Below, in pieces: positions 48,830 to 59,546 of a stretch of DNA of 64,000 bases. The notes beneath the pieces were generated by a model. It had not been told where the DNA came from. It was given only the letters and a program-made list of their open reading frames with translations, and did no database searches. The stretch spans positions 1,892,501 to 1,956,500 of the forward strand of contig JACVVK020000052.1 in NCBI GenBank assembly GCA_018292915.2. The letters are read 5' to 3'. Within the stretch, counting starts at the first letter, position 1. Each line of letters begins with the position of its first letter. The position numbers and the translations under genes are program-made. This DNA comes from Batillaria attramentaria. Lineage: Eukaryota > Mollusca > Gastropoda > Batillariidae.

Positions 48830-50089
48830 CAAGCCAGACATAAACTGCTCCTCGCAAATGCAGCTTCAAACATTTGCATGCATTGACATGCAGGCATGAT
48901 CAAATCCAAGTCACGCTGAGAATTATCATTATGACGCTATATTTTACCTGAGAGACATGAAAAACACTTTTAAGACACGTTACGGACGCTTCAAAATAAG
49001 CGGAAGGGTGTCCCCTCCACCAAAAGTTCATTCAACTTCTCAGGGTTTTTTTTTTTTTTTTCAGACGAAAATTTCCGTCATCTGTAGAAGTCTCTACGCA
49101 ATGTGTGCACGAGCTGTATAAATTCTGACACCGGTTTTAGACAGACAAAACCTGTGTGCTCAGAGTTTCGCCTGACTCATCGGAACACGCAATGGCCAAA
49201 GAATTCAAATCGTTGTCATGCAAGAACCGCTCATGCAAGAACTGCATAACCCCCCGGAAGGATTTCTCTCACTCCAGCTGGTTATGGCTTTGTTTAGTAC
49301 GCCCCCTGGTGACTATGGGTCGACAAGAACGACTCTGTGAAATCCTTTATACCTCACCCGACAGGTGAGTAGAAGCATTTATCACCACTGCCACCGCATT
49401 TATCATCACTGTCATCGCGGCCGTATAGCAGTGGTGAAATCGAACGTTCCAAAGATGCAGAGAACATGACGCCCTTCGCGCATTATTCATAAATTAGAAA
49501 AGGCGGCGTGGGGAGCGAACTTGAGAATGATCTCTGGCCCCCACAGCGCGAGTTTTGATGGCAAATCAGACCGTCTGGTTTTATGGGCCCCATGGTCGCC
49601 ATTACCACCGCGTGATACATGCCGTCATTTTGATGAAAAGACGTAATCGCGACATCATTTGGAGTTTTATGCTGGCACCCCGGAGATGGCGCCGTTCTCT
49701 GCCTGCATCGCAGCGGGGTGACGGTTAGCACTGACTTTGATGTGGGAGTCTCACCCTCTTACATTTTTATCACCGCGTCCTCTCTTTTCCCCTCTTGTTA
49801 TGGTCACGGTGGGGGATGGAAATTAAAGTTATGTGACTGACTGAGGATGTGGTAGTGGTGGTGGTGTATGTGTGGGTGGGTGGAGAGAGAGAGAGAGAGA
49901 GAGAGAGAACTTTATTTAAAAACGGTGAAAGGTTTGGTCTTGTGACTGATGTTCCAAACTTGCCGTCAAAACAACAACATTTACAACAAACAAACAAGCA
50001 AACAAAAAATAAACAAACACCGTTCGAACATACTTCAAAGTGGAATATGAAACTTTACACACACACACACGCACACGCACACGCACACA

Positions 50090-50152
<63 letters not shown>

Positions 50153-52310
50153 TACCACATGCATGATCTAGTAGGTGTATATGTGTATATGTAAACATAT
50201 GCTATCAGCTATTTTATCATTACCTGTTCTTTGTCGGCTAATAGATATTTGAAGAGACTGTTTTTAAACGAAGAGAGAGGGAGAGAGGGGGGGGGGGGGA
50301 GGGGTTGGAATGCGACATGATCAGCAATGCCAGTCGTAAAGGAAAATGAGTGTGTTTTCACTTTACACACAGTCTTTCTGCAAAGTTTTTTTTTTTTGTT
50401 TTTTTTTGAACGGAGAACTAACGTGGGTGTTAACTGAAAAATCCCAGAGCTCCTAGGAATTACTGCGTTCTACCGCCCTTCAGAAAAAAGAAGACAAAAA
50501 CGCCACAGAAAACGTTAACGTTCAGGAAGCGAAAATATACTCCTTCCCCACACACCCAAAAAACCCAATATGGGCACGGACGCCAAAGCTATGACGTCTC
50601 CATGACGCTGGGGCGCCACCGAGCGGCAAGAGTATTGCAAAGGGCGATGAGTTATGGCCGAACGAGGAGAGACTCCGGCAGTCGCAACAATTACACTAAA
50701 AGGCAATATTTCACACTAGCCCAGCTAGAACCGTCCGCATGCAAATAACGAGAAAGCTGGAGGAACACGCTACATTACATTAATTGTCCACTCTGGCGAC
50801 ATTTTTTCAAATGTCACCCCGAAAACAAGGCGACCGGTTTCTTTGATGGGGGATGAAATGCGAGCATAACAGCGAAAGGTTAGTAATGTCGGGCTCGGCT
50901 GGTGGCTGCTGGGGGTCCGCTGGTGACTGCTGGGGTCCTGCTGGGGACCTGCTGGGCAAATGGCCCAGGGTGGAGCCGCCTTAATAATGAGGGGTTGAAG
51001 GCGGGATATATATATCTAAACATGGTGGTGGTGGTTGTGATGGTGGAGGCGGTGGTAGTGGTAGTGGCGTGTGTGTGTGTGCGTGTGTGCGTGCGTATGT
51101 GTGCTCGTGTAAAGAAGTGCCCCTGTACAAGTTTCTGCAGTCATTTGGTAATAGGTCCTTTGTGCCATGGCTTTAATAAGCACGTAGGCCACACTGTCTC
51201 TTACAACCTAACAATAGGTTTTTGTTCTGACATTTTGTCACGCAAATTTGTGAAATCACGGGTGTGTCATTCAGCTCTGGATGACAGCAAACAGCCAACC
51301 AATTCTTTATCTATTTATTTGTTACTTTGTTATTTTAGTAAGTTTAGTTTATTCTCTTTGTTTAAGGAATGGCGAGGAAAGCCAGGAACTAAAGGTAGCT
51401 ATATTACGGTTCCTTTTCACTGACTGTCACACTTGACTCCAAAAGACATCTGCCAACTGCAACACACGTCCAAACTGAACATCGCTCCAAGACTCACATA
51501 ATTACCTTATCCTTTTGACAAGGGTCGGAGATAGCTGCTTGATGAATCCCTCACCTACGTATCTCTCGTTTCAGTATTCACGTGTGTGGTTTATACCCTG
51601 CTGCTGCCACGATCAACAAACGGCATACCGTAGGTTGTTTAAAGCAGATTCTATTTCGTTGCATTGGAGGAAGTACAAAAAAAAAAAAAATTGTTTGAGC
51701 ATAAACAAGACGTACTTCCGACATGCTCAATAAAAATTTCAATTAAGGCGGTTCACGATACCCTAGGTTACTGTCAGAATCTGAAAAGAAGAAAAAGAAC
51801 AAAACAGAAGACACCCCCCATCTCTTTGAAGCAGCTTTCAGCAGTTGCTTGTTTTCCATCCACCTCAAGGACCCCTATGAAGCGGGGCAAACAGCCAACC
51901 AAGGTTTTTTTTACTCGTAGACGGAAACGTAGAAGATTAACTGCCGGAGACCCCTTACGAACCGCAAAAACTTCGGCAATAACTCTTGAAAACAGAGAAG
52001 CCTTTCAATTTGAAGTTGTGCTGAATAATTTCGTGAGCCCGGTGGGGCTATTTTGTCATACTGGGGACGGGTCTGATGGATGCGGGTGTTAACACGAGGG
52101 ACGAAGTTGCATCTGCGAACAGAGCTAATTCGCAATGAATCAACAATGACTGAGTACAGGGAGCGAAACCCCAGTCGTCCTTCTCTCAGCGGACCGCCCC
52201 ACCTGACACGGCCTGCTCATTATACGCCGCCAGCCGCTGCGGCCCGGGAAACTGATGGGGCGAGCAGACGATCTCTCGACACGAGGGGATGAAGGCGGCG
52301 GGCAGAAGGC
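48830..52310. other. Mostly unassigned sequence
   Basis: Outside the (GA)n and (CA)n arrays at 49884-50152 no domain is seen. The frame at 51664-52092 is Lys/Arg-rich and starts in an A run; no family recognised. Confidence 0.45.
49884..50152 (+). repeat. (GA)n, then (CA)n with CG and TA variants
   Basis: GA at 49884-49909; CA at 50058-50152 broken by GCACAC and TACACA. The sequence between is A/C-rich. Confidence 0.9.
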
Positions 52311-52313
52311 CCT

Positions 52314-53040
52314 GGTCGCTCCATCACCGCCACCACGACCACGTCGCCGGGGCCAGGGAGCTCCTGCTGCATCTATCCTCGGCCTGAACTGGCCATCAGT
52401 CTTGCCGGCACACACTCTCTCTTCTTCTCTGCCCGTGCTTTTTCTTGTCTATGTGCTAGATGCAGGGCTGTGGGCCCAGGTCGCTCCATCAACGCCACCA
52501 CGAGCTCGTCGGCGAGGACAAGCGTCACCCCAGCTGCGTCCATCTTTAAGCATGCTTCGGCATCAGTCTTGCCGACATACTCTCTCGGAGGGTTTTCTTT
52601 GTCTACGTACTAGATGCAAGTGCTGTGGGCGTAGGGTCGCTTCATCAACGCCACCACCAGCTCGTCGGCGAGGTCAGGCTTCACCCCAAGCTGCGTCCAC
52701 CTTTAGCATGCACCGGCATCACTCTTACCGATATTCTCTCAATGTGCTTTTTCTTCTACATGTACTGGTTCGATGCAGGGCTGCGGGGCTCGTCGGCGAG
52801 GACAAGCTTCACCCCCCCCCCACCCCCCTCAGATACGTTCATCATTGCCTTGCGCCGGCATCAGTCCTGCCGATATTCTCTCACGGGGCTGCCTCTGTTC
52901 TATGCATTAGATGCAGGGCCGTGGGGCCAAAGTCGCTCCATGAACGCCACCATGAGCTTGTCGGCGAGGACAAGCTTCACCCCAGCTGTGTCAATCTTCA
53001 GCATGAACCACCACCATTCTTACCGATTTTGTCTCTCAGC
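52314..53040 (+). repeat. GC-rich minisatellite, about 5 units of 148-165 bp
   Basis: Unit starts with GGTCGCTCCATCAACGCCAC at 52314, 52479, 52635, a partial at about 52786, and 52931. Shared blocks: GCTCGTCGGCGAGGACAAGC, TTCACCCCAGCTGCGTC, TCTTxCCGATATTCTCTC, GATGCAGGGC. Few stops arise, so a 282-codon frame (52255-53103) runs through it; shifts between units and lack of any domain argue against a gene. Confidence 0.9.
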
Positions 53041-53104
53041 TGTGTCGATTTTTCCTCATGCCTTCGTCTAGAGCCTGGACTAAAAGGTCAAGTCGGTCAA
53101 TGAC

Positions 53105-54886
53105 TGAACCAACGAACGCCACACCGAAGACCATCCTTGGACCCAGCAGCATTGTCAACCTGTACTTGCTGTCTGTCTTGTTGAACTCCTTTTTTGAGGG
53201 TAGTTCTTTTCCCCGTTCTGGATACTGGGTGTCGTTGTCAGTCCGGATTCTCTCAGTGAGGTCATCCGCAGCCTGCTGTACACTGTGTTTTGTCAACATC
53301 TGTGAAAAGTTTTTCATGTTTCACGATCCACAATGATGCTGAGCGCGAGGCTTCCATGCCAAGTTAGTATGTGTCTGAAACTTTGCGCATGACCTGATTG
53401 ACACAGACAAATTTTAAGTTCCAGGATCACAGAAAGGCAACCTTAGCCAAACTGTTTTTTCTTCTTCAGAATTGTTTAGTAATCGATAACGTGTGTGTAC
53501 TTCTTGCACCATCTCCAGGTCTCCCTCCTCTTCTGACTTTCCGGTTCACCTCATAGATCAATGATTGACGGTGACGTTCCGTTATGAGGGCTCCAGATCC
53601 AATTTGTGACCCGAAGGCATGCGTTAAATATGGTTCAGTAAGGAATTACATCCGTGCTATCAGACTTGCGCAAGATTAACGTCGTTTGCGAGCCAGTAAA
53701 TGTTTGACTACTCTGACACTGACAGCAGAAATATTGCACCCGGCAATAACGAACAGGCTCCTTTCCCATCCCTTTCGCTCGATCCAACATTTTGAGAGCC
53801 GGATAGACTGTCATCCTTTTCCGAGAGCATGCTGATTAGCCTTTCGGGGCAATTTGATGTTCCTTGGGAGACTAATATTGCAGCACACACGCCACTTGAG
53901 GGAACGAGTCTAATATGTTTCGGCAGAAAATTGCCTGACCTTTGTCCAAGTTGCTTCATATTTCTCTCCCCTCGCCTGGAGCTCTTCAATCTATTTCGCG
54001 GAGGTCGCGGCCCTCGGCGCCATCTTGCTCTCGCATGCCGTCCTTCTCTGTCAGCACCCGACGTTCCATCGCCCGGCTTTTGTTTTACGACAGCCGCACG
54101 AGATATTTCAGCCCGACAGCCCCCGACTTCTCAATAAGCAAGATCAATAAAGGAAGCGATGGCTCATCCATCTCGTGCGAAGGGACACCCCTCTATGTGC
54201 TGGCCAGCCCGGCGACGCGTCAAGGAGGAGACTGTGGGCAAAAGGGGGGAGGGGGGTTGAGGGGTGGGGGGAAGTGGACGGGGGGAGTTGCAGGCCATCG
54301 TGCGGAACAAACGAGACGTTTCCAGGATCTCGGCGACAGACGCGATCGCTCAGACATCACAAGTTCCTCCTTGGTGGACCTGCTACGCACACGTATCGGC
54401 TTGACCCCCCCCCCCCCCCCCCCCCTTTTCTCTCTATCGCTAGCAGGCCCTGTTGGCCTCCTAACCCCTTCCTCCACTCCTCCGCCCGCACACCCCCCCC
54501 CCCACCCCCTTCCTCTTTCCTCCACCCCCTTCCGTACGGCATCAGAGATGACACGGTTCTGTCCCTTTCCCTGCTGGCGTCAATGGCAGGACAGTAGGTG
54601 CCAGAGCATTGTCTAACACTTGACAGGAAATGTCGACATGCCAATACAAAAATACAGATTAGGTGGGATCAAATAGGAATAAGAATGAGTAGATGTTTTT
54701 TTTTTTTTTTTTTTTTTTTGGGGGGGGGGGGGGCGGGGTTCTAGGTAAGGGCGTGTTGTTTGTTTGTTGTTGTTGTTGTTGTTTATTTTACAGACCTTGC
54801 TTTCCTTTCTTTGGTTGGTTAAAAAAAAAACAGTACTGTGCATGATTTAAAAAAAACAAACAAAAAAACTTGCTTGTCCCTTTCTG
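53105..54886. other. No supported gene
   Basis: Overlapping frames at 53942-54616 follow long C, G and T runs (54405-54425, 54695-54733) and look compositional only. Confidence 0.45.
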
Positions 54887-55010
54887 ACATTCGGGCTGCT
54901 TCCCCCGGGGTCAGCGTGCCGCCGCGGTGCAGCGTCACCCAATACCTGTCCTATATTTCAGTTTTGTTGAGGCAGGAAATCCGGACATCCCGGAGAGAAA
55001 CCCCTGCTGA
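54887..55010 (+). repeat. Dispersed repeat I, copy 2
   Basis: CATTCGGGCTGCTTCCCC, GGTGCAGCGTCACCCAATAC, GAAATCCGGACATCCCGGAG. Directly precedes the dimeric satellite. Confidence 0.65.
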
Positions 55011-55020
55011 GCCGTGACAG

Positions 55021-55790
55021 CGGTGCTCATTTGCACGTTACACACCCAGCTGTACATGTCAGGCATTGTGAACTGGGCATTTTTTATTTATTTTTTTTAT
55101 TTTAATTTTTTTTTTTTTTTTTTTTTGGGGGGGGGGGGGGGTGTTGTCTTTAGGTAGAGCTAAAAACTAATTTGCATGTAGCACACCCGGACACACATGC
55201 CAGGCATTGTGACCCAGGCGTTTCCTGTGTCTTATTTTTTATTTGTCACTAAAACCTGATGTTCATCTCCATGTCACACACATAGATTCATGTGGAATCA
55301 TTTAATTCTTCTCCTATTATTATTGTTGTTTGTTCTTAGTTTGGCGTTAAAAACTGATGCTCATTTGCATGTGACACATCCAGATGTACATGCCAGGTAT
55401 TGTGAACTAGGAATGTTGTGTGTGTTGTCCTTGGTTCTTGCTAAAAACTAATGTTCATTTACATGTTACACGCATGGAATCATATATGGAATCACCATCT
55501 TTGTCTATATTGTCTTCTGTGTTGTTGTTTTTTCGGCTTTAAAAACTCATGCTCATTTGCATGTCACACCCAGATGTACGGCATTTTCGTGTTTTTGTTT
55601 TAGGTTGTCGCTAAAACTTTTGAACCGGTGTCCTTTTACAGCCACACACCCGGAATCATTCTGGAATCATCATCTTCTTCTATACTGTCTTTTGTTCTTA
55701 GCTGGGCGTTAAAAACGTATGGTCATTTGCATTTCACACACCCAGAAGCACATGCTAGGCATTGCGAACTAGGTATTTCTTGGGCATTCC
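55021..55790 (+). repeat. Dimeric satellite-like array, period about 190 bp
   Basis: Alternating A units (ATGCTCATTTGCATGTCACA...CCAGGCATTGTGAACTAGG) near 55025, 55167, 55355, 55547, 55727 and B units (GTTCATTTACATGTTACACG...GGAATCAT) near 55257, 55448, 55629. ATTTGCAT is exact at 55170, 55363, 55555 and 55735. Confidence 0.85.
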
Positions 55791-56111
55791 ACATTTTTTT
55801 TTCGGCAATCACGAACCGTGAGATGATGTACTTAGGTATAATAACTGACAAACTACAGAGCTAGACGTCTCCAGAAAAGACAGAGCGGGGATCACGAGTG
55901 ACACCTTTACAGCCTTTTTCATCCTTTTGATCACACCCTATTTGTTTCCCCCCTCGGTCTGTTGCTGAACGAGCTGGGCGTGTGTGACGGGGCAGATTAT
56001 GCACACGTCACAAGCTGACGTAACGTGCACGTACCTGACCCGAAGAACGAGACAGGGATGGGGAAGCCTGCGCGACATACGATCGCTCATCCTCTCCGAG
56101 CATCGCAAGCT

Positions 56112-56240
56112 TCAAAACTGTCAACCCCTTTACATCCCGTTACGGCACGGAATGGACATTTTCACACCTGCCTATGTTCGCCGCCTCCCCGCAGCATCCG
56201 TCTTTGTCATGGATGGCAAGAAATACTGGACGAGATTTGT
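56112..56240 (+). other. Relative of the receptor 1 3' UTR
   Basis: CAACCCCTTTAC...TTTCACACCTGCCTATGTTCGC...TGTCATGGATGGCAAGAAATA...GACGAGATTTG matches 59655-59755 (CCCCTTCACGGACAGTTTCA, CACCTGCTAATGTTCGC, TGTCATGGCAAGAAACAATA, GATGAGACTTTG). Either a dispersed repeat or a leftover of an earlier receptor-unit copy. Confidence 0.55.
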
Positions 56241-56279
56241 GAGTCGTGTATTCCTGGCAGACTGACAACGAAATGGCAG

Positions 56280-56302
56280 TCTCTCTCTCTCTCTCTCTCT
56301 CT
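56280..56302 (+). repeat. (TC)n microsatellite
   Basis: Short pure TC tract. Confidence 0.9.
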
Positions 56303-56421
56303 GATAAGTTGCAATATTTGCTGTATATGCGCTTAGTATTTATCTTTGTTTTACCTAGTTGTAATTGTTATTTGTTTTCTACGCTTTTTTGTAACCGGGA
56401 GTTCGAGAAATTAGCAAGAAG

Positions 56422-56575
56422 GTGCAGCGTCTCCTGCATGTCCTAGGTTTATATTGCCCCGTAGACCAGTTTGCATCCTTTGTCCACCGTTACATTTTTG
56501 TTTTTTTCATGTAGTGCAGGCACACTCAGCCGCGATTTAGTCTTTGTGGCTTGCGCGGCTTTAAGCCCTAACAAG
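56422..56575 (+). repeat. Dispersed repeat E, copy 2
   Basis: Near-identical to 43.04 kb in the first 150 bp, ending GCGGCTTTAAGCCCTAAC. Confidence 0.75.
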
Positions 56576-56775
56576 GAGGAACGGCCCCGTCCTACAAAGT
56601 TGTTTCTCCAAACTTCATTTTATTTTGTCTTTGTTGTTATTGTTGCCGGTTCTCCCCTCTCCAAGTTCTACCAATGACACTAGATCCTCTACGACCTCGA
56701 CCGATTAGCCACGTGACTGGGGGTGGGGCCGGGTGGGGGAAGAAGGGAGGGAGAGAGAGAGAGGCAGAGAGAGAG

Positions 56776-56961
56776 GGTGGGTGGGTGGTTGGGTGGGTGT
56801 TTAGGAGTTTAACGTCCTTTTCCCCCACATAAGGGTGATATCAAAGACGGGGCAACGAGAAAAAGGCCAGCACAAATATTTGGCCCCAGCGGCCAGGATT
56901 CGAACTCTCGGCCCAAGCATTGAAAGTCCAACGCTCTACCATTCGGCCACCCTGGCTCCCC
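56776..56961 (-). mobile_element. SINE-A copy inside a (GA)n tract
   Basis: Full-length copy with GAGAGA on both sides, so it split or seeded a GA microsatellite. An extended GGGTGGGTGGTTGGGTGGG run lies at its 3' end. Confidence 0.85.
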
Positions 56962-56974
56962 AGAGAGAGAGAGA

Positions 56975-57410
56975 GAGAGACGTCAGTTCCGTGATCTAAA
57001 CATTTGACGTCAGCCTCAGGCAGGTCGTCATACAGAGAGAGAGAGAGAGAGAGAGATGACGTCAATTCCGTGAAGTAAACTTTCGACGTCAGCCTCTAGC
57101 ACTGAGATCGTCTGAGGATGCTTGTTCATGTCTTGTGATTTCCCTGTTGGCTTTGTGACTTCTCCGACTGAATTATTTTTCACATGAAATCTGGAAGATC
57201 TAGAGGGCTGATGAAATGTCGGAAGCAGTGGCGATACTTGCAGATTTTGTCTGTGAACCAAACATTTGACGTCAGCCTCACGCTGCTCGTCTGACAGATG
57301 ATACTTCTACATATCTTGTGATTTCCTTGTTGCTTTTGTGACTTCCGTGACTGAATTAATTTTGACATAAAATTTGGAAGATCTAGAGAGCTGATGAAAC
57401 GTGGACTTAA
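56975..57410 (+). repeat. Tandem repeat with TTTGACGTCAGCCTC core
   Basis: AACATTTGACGTCAGCCTCA at about 56999, the variant AAACTTTCGACGTCAGCCTC at 57078 and again AACATTTGACGTCAGCCTCA at 57263; the two last units continue with CTTGTGATTTCC, TTTGTGACTT, GACTGAATTA and GGAAGATCTAGAG, period about 185 bp. A GA tract separates units 1 and 2. Confidence 0.85.
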
Positions 57411-57781
57411 GTGCCTTGGTTTGTACTTACGAAATTGCAAAATTGGAACTTTTTTGACCGGCGCTTCTCGCAGAAACGTGAAAAATGTGTTTATCTAAAA
57501 GCTCTGCTATTCTTAATACTAAAGCTATAATAGTGCAGCAGTTAATGTCATATGTGCAGTTGGCACAAGTGACAAAAATACCGGAATGATGAGTAATTTG
57601 AAGGAGTCTTTTCATAGATATTTGGCCTTATATGCAAACCACCCCTACCTCGGAAATATTTTTCTTACACAAAACCTGTCAGAGCTACATAGCGAAAACA
57701 GGCAGTATAATTGTATGATCTTCCCAATTTCAGAAAATGAAGCCATTTGAACATTTTTTTTCGAAAAAAATCGTAACATAA

Positions 57782-57799
57782 CCGATTTTTAAAAATCGG
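57782..57799. repeat. Perfect 18-bp palindrome
   Basis: CCGATTTTT followed by its reverse complement. Lies in an AT-rich, otherwise featureless stretch (57411-57934). Confidence 0.85.
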
Positions 57800-57932
57800 C
57801 GATAACTCTTTTGAAAATGCAGTAGGCTAAAAATCGTGAAAAATAGGTCTGGAGAAGGTGAATTCCCATTTTATCTCAAAGTAAAAAGGCCTCCAACGAG
57901 GTGGTTTAGGAGATAGCCATCATTACATCCGT

Positions 57933-57934
<2 letters not shown>

Positions 57935-57978
<44 letters not shown>
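57935..57978 (+). repeat. (CA)n microsatellite
   Basis: About 22 copies. Confidence 0.93.
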
Positions 57979-57982
<4 letters not shown>

Positions 57983-58036
57983 TTCCCGCCAAAAAGAACG
58001 CAGCAGCAAAGTGTGCACGTAAGGTGTCTATCAGTG

Positions 58037-58142
58037 ACGCAGATTTCGTTACGTCACTGTGTGCGTGAAAGTAAGTATTGTGTGGAGAAACGCAGATTTC
58101 GTTACGTCACTGTGTGCGTGAAAGTAAGTATTGTGTGGAGAA
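58037..58142 (+). repeat. Perfect 53-bp tandem duplication upstream of receptor 1
   Basis: Two identical units beginning ACGCAGATTTCGTTACGTCA and ending TATTGTGTGGAGAA. Each holds TTACGTCA, a CRE-like octamer. Confidence 0.95.
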
Positions 58143-58210
58143 ACGTCACAGTCTTGTTTCGTATCACTGAAACTTGCTGCTGCGCGTAGCAAAATCTGCC
58201 CCGTCTCATA

Positions 58211-58238
58211 AAGTTGTTTCTCTATAGAGAAACAACTT
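58211..58238. repeat. Perfect 28-bp palindrome upstream of receptor 1
   Basis: AAGTTGTTTCTCTA followed immediately by its reverse complement, no spacer. Confidence 0.95.
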
Positions 58239-58260
58239 AAAAACTCACTTACTCACTCAC

Positions 58261-58286
58261 TCACTCTCTCTCTCTCTCTCTCTCTC
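58261..58286 (+). repeat. (TC)n microsatellite
   Basis: Follows (ACTC)n, about 220 bp before the receptor ATG. Confidence 0.9.
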
Positions 58287-58345
58287 AAGTTACGTCGTCA
58301 GGTTCTGCGACGACCAGGCAGAACACCAAGACACGACAAATACCG

Positions 58346-58364
58346 TGACGTAAGTGGTGACGCA
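58346..58364 (+). promoter_or_regulatory. Paired CRE-like sites upstream of receptor 1
   Basis: TGACGTAA at 58346 and TGACGCA at 58358, 12 bp apart start to start, about 150 bp before the ATG. The same pair occurs upstream of receptor 2. They resemble CREB/ATF half-sites. They would be intronic if the acceptor-like site is used, so a promoter role is inference only. Confidence 0.35.
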
Positions 58365-58495
58365 AATTCGACAACGAAATTTGGACCATCGGACTTCGTC
58401 CATTTTGAGACCTTCTGGCATCTATCGTAATTATCTGCAGTATCAAACATGACAGACTAGCTTCTTGCAGCGCCTGAATGTTGTCTTCCGTTTTC

Positions 58496-58497
58496 AG
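58496..58497 (+). other. Candidate 3' splice site in receptor 1 5' UTR
   Basis: A pyrimidine-rich stretch followed by TTTTCAG ends 8 bp before the receptor ATG. The same feature precedes the second receptor. This suggests a non-coding upstream exon and an intron in the 5' UTR. No donor was identified. Confidence 0.45.
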
Positions 58498-58505
58498 CTC
58501 ACACA

Positions 58506-59546
58506 ATGCCGGACGAGTGGACGCTTACACAGCTGATCCACGCAATCGCTGAATTTACAGTTGGCCTGCTGTGCATCTTCAGCAACACGCTGGTATTGTT
58601 GGCCATGTACCGGAACAAATCCCTTCGCACCGTCACCTACTGTTTCATGGCCAGCCTAGCCTTGTCTGATCTCTTAGTCGGGATTGCAGTTCCTCCCTTA
58701 GTTATCCTCGCCCACCAGGGATGGCCGCCGGATTTCCACGGTTGCGTGCTGATCAACTCTTTGGTGATTCTCTTCACCAACATCTCCATCTTCACTATGT
58801 TCGACGTTACTTTTGATCGCTACATGGCCATCTGCCACCCGGTATTTCACAGGCGCAAGATGACCATCACCAGAGCTAAACGTTTACTGGCCGTCTCCTG
58901 GATCGTGGCCATTGTTCTTGGGCTGGTGCCCGTCATGGGATGGAACAACGGGAAAGAGAACTTCGAAGGGACCTGCTCTTTCGTCGCCGTCATCAGTATG
59001 AAGTACATGGTGTACATGATGTTCCTTGGCGTCAACGTCCCACTTCTCGTCGTCATGTTGACTGTGTACACCTACGTCTTCTATGTCATCCGGCGAGTGC
59101 GCAAGAAAACCCAAAAAAGGTCGCCGGCCGCCGTCATAGAGAAAGGCGGCAAACGTATCATTACAAAAGCACGCGGGGTAATGACTATGTTTGTCGTGGT
59201 GTTTCTGTATGCGATCTGTTGGTTGCCGATCTACGTTTTGTACTGCATCGCTCTTCTCTCGCCGGGGACGTCACTTTCGTCCGAGCTGTTTCTCTTTACC
59301 ATCGTGCTGAGTCACGCTCACTCCTTTATGAACCCAATCGTTTACAGCTGCAGGCATCGACAGTTAAGGAAAACCTACGCAGAAATTCTCGGCTGCAGAC
59401 GCGCAGAGAGAGAGCAGGTGAGATCGGTGAAAATCCGACTTTCCTTGTTCACTTCCGCAAAAGTTACAACTTCCGGAGTGAGCCTCTCTAAATCGAGAGG
59501 CACCAGCGACATATCAGACTCAGTCTTTTCCGTTTATAAAGACTGA
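58506..59546 (+). CDS. Adenosine-receptor-like class A GPCR, paralogue 1 (346 aa)
   Basis: Predicted seven-helix plasma-membrane receptor; by family, it would bind a small extracellular ligand and signal through G proteins. Seen: N27 (1.50), D55 (2.50) in SLALSDLLVG, HGC with C80 (3.25), DRY at 104-106, W132 (4.50), ECL2 C157 and F159, P179 (5.50), CWLP with W239 and P241, and NPIVY at 276-280, then an S/T-rich tail. LVPVMGWNN, HGC, V3.32, T91 (3.36) and IVLSH with S269-H270 (7.42-7.43) match adenosine receptors. Unusual: position 6.55 is Tyr246 instead of the family's Asn, 6.52 is Tyr instead of His, 7.45 is His272, and the ECL2 Glu after Phe is Val. The N-terminus is very short, with no signal peptide or sequon. 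The start is the ATG 8 bp after a splice-acceptor-like TTTTCAG shared with the downstream paralogue, suggesting a 5' UTR intron and one coding exon. Orthology to true adenosine receptors is not proven. Confidence 0.93.
   Translation: MPDEWTLTQLIHAIAEFTVGLLCIFSNTLVLLAMYRNKSLRTVTYCFMASLALSDLLVGIAVPPLVILAHQGWPPDFHGCVLINSLVILFTNISIFTMFDVTFDRYMAICHPVFHRRKMTITRAKRLLAVSWIVAIVLGLVPVMGWNNGKENFEGTCSFVAVISMKYMVYMMFLGVNVPLLVVMLTVYTYVFYVIRRVRKKTQKRSPAAVIEKGGKRIITKARGVMTMFVVVFLYAICWLPIYVLYCIALLSPGTSLSSELFLFTIVLSHAHSFMNPIVYSCRHRQLRKTYAEILGCRRAEREQVRSVKIRLSLFTSAKVTTSGVSLSKSRGTSDISDSVFSVYKD

Noticed and set aside
52255..53103. 282-codon open frame
   Set aside because: Runs through a minisatellite whose unit lengths are not all multiples of three; no domain or codon constraint seen.
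58847..59114. Frames antisense or shifted within the receptor genes
   Set aside because: They overlap a clearly conserved coding frame and are shadows of it.
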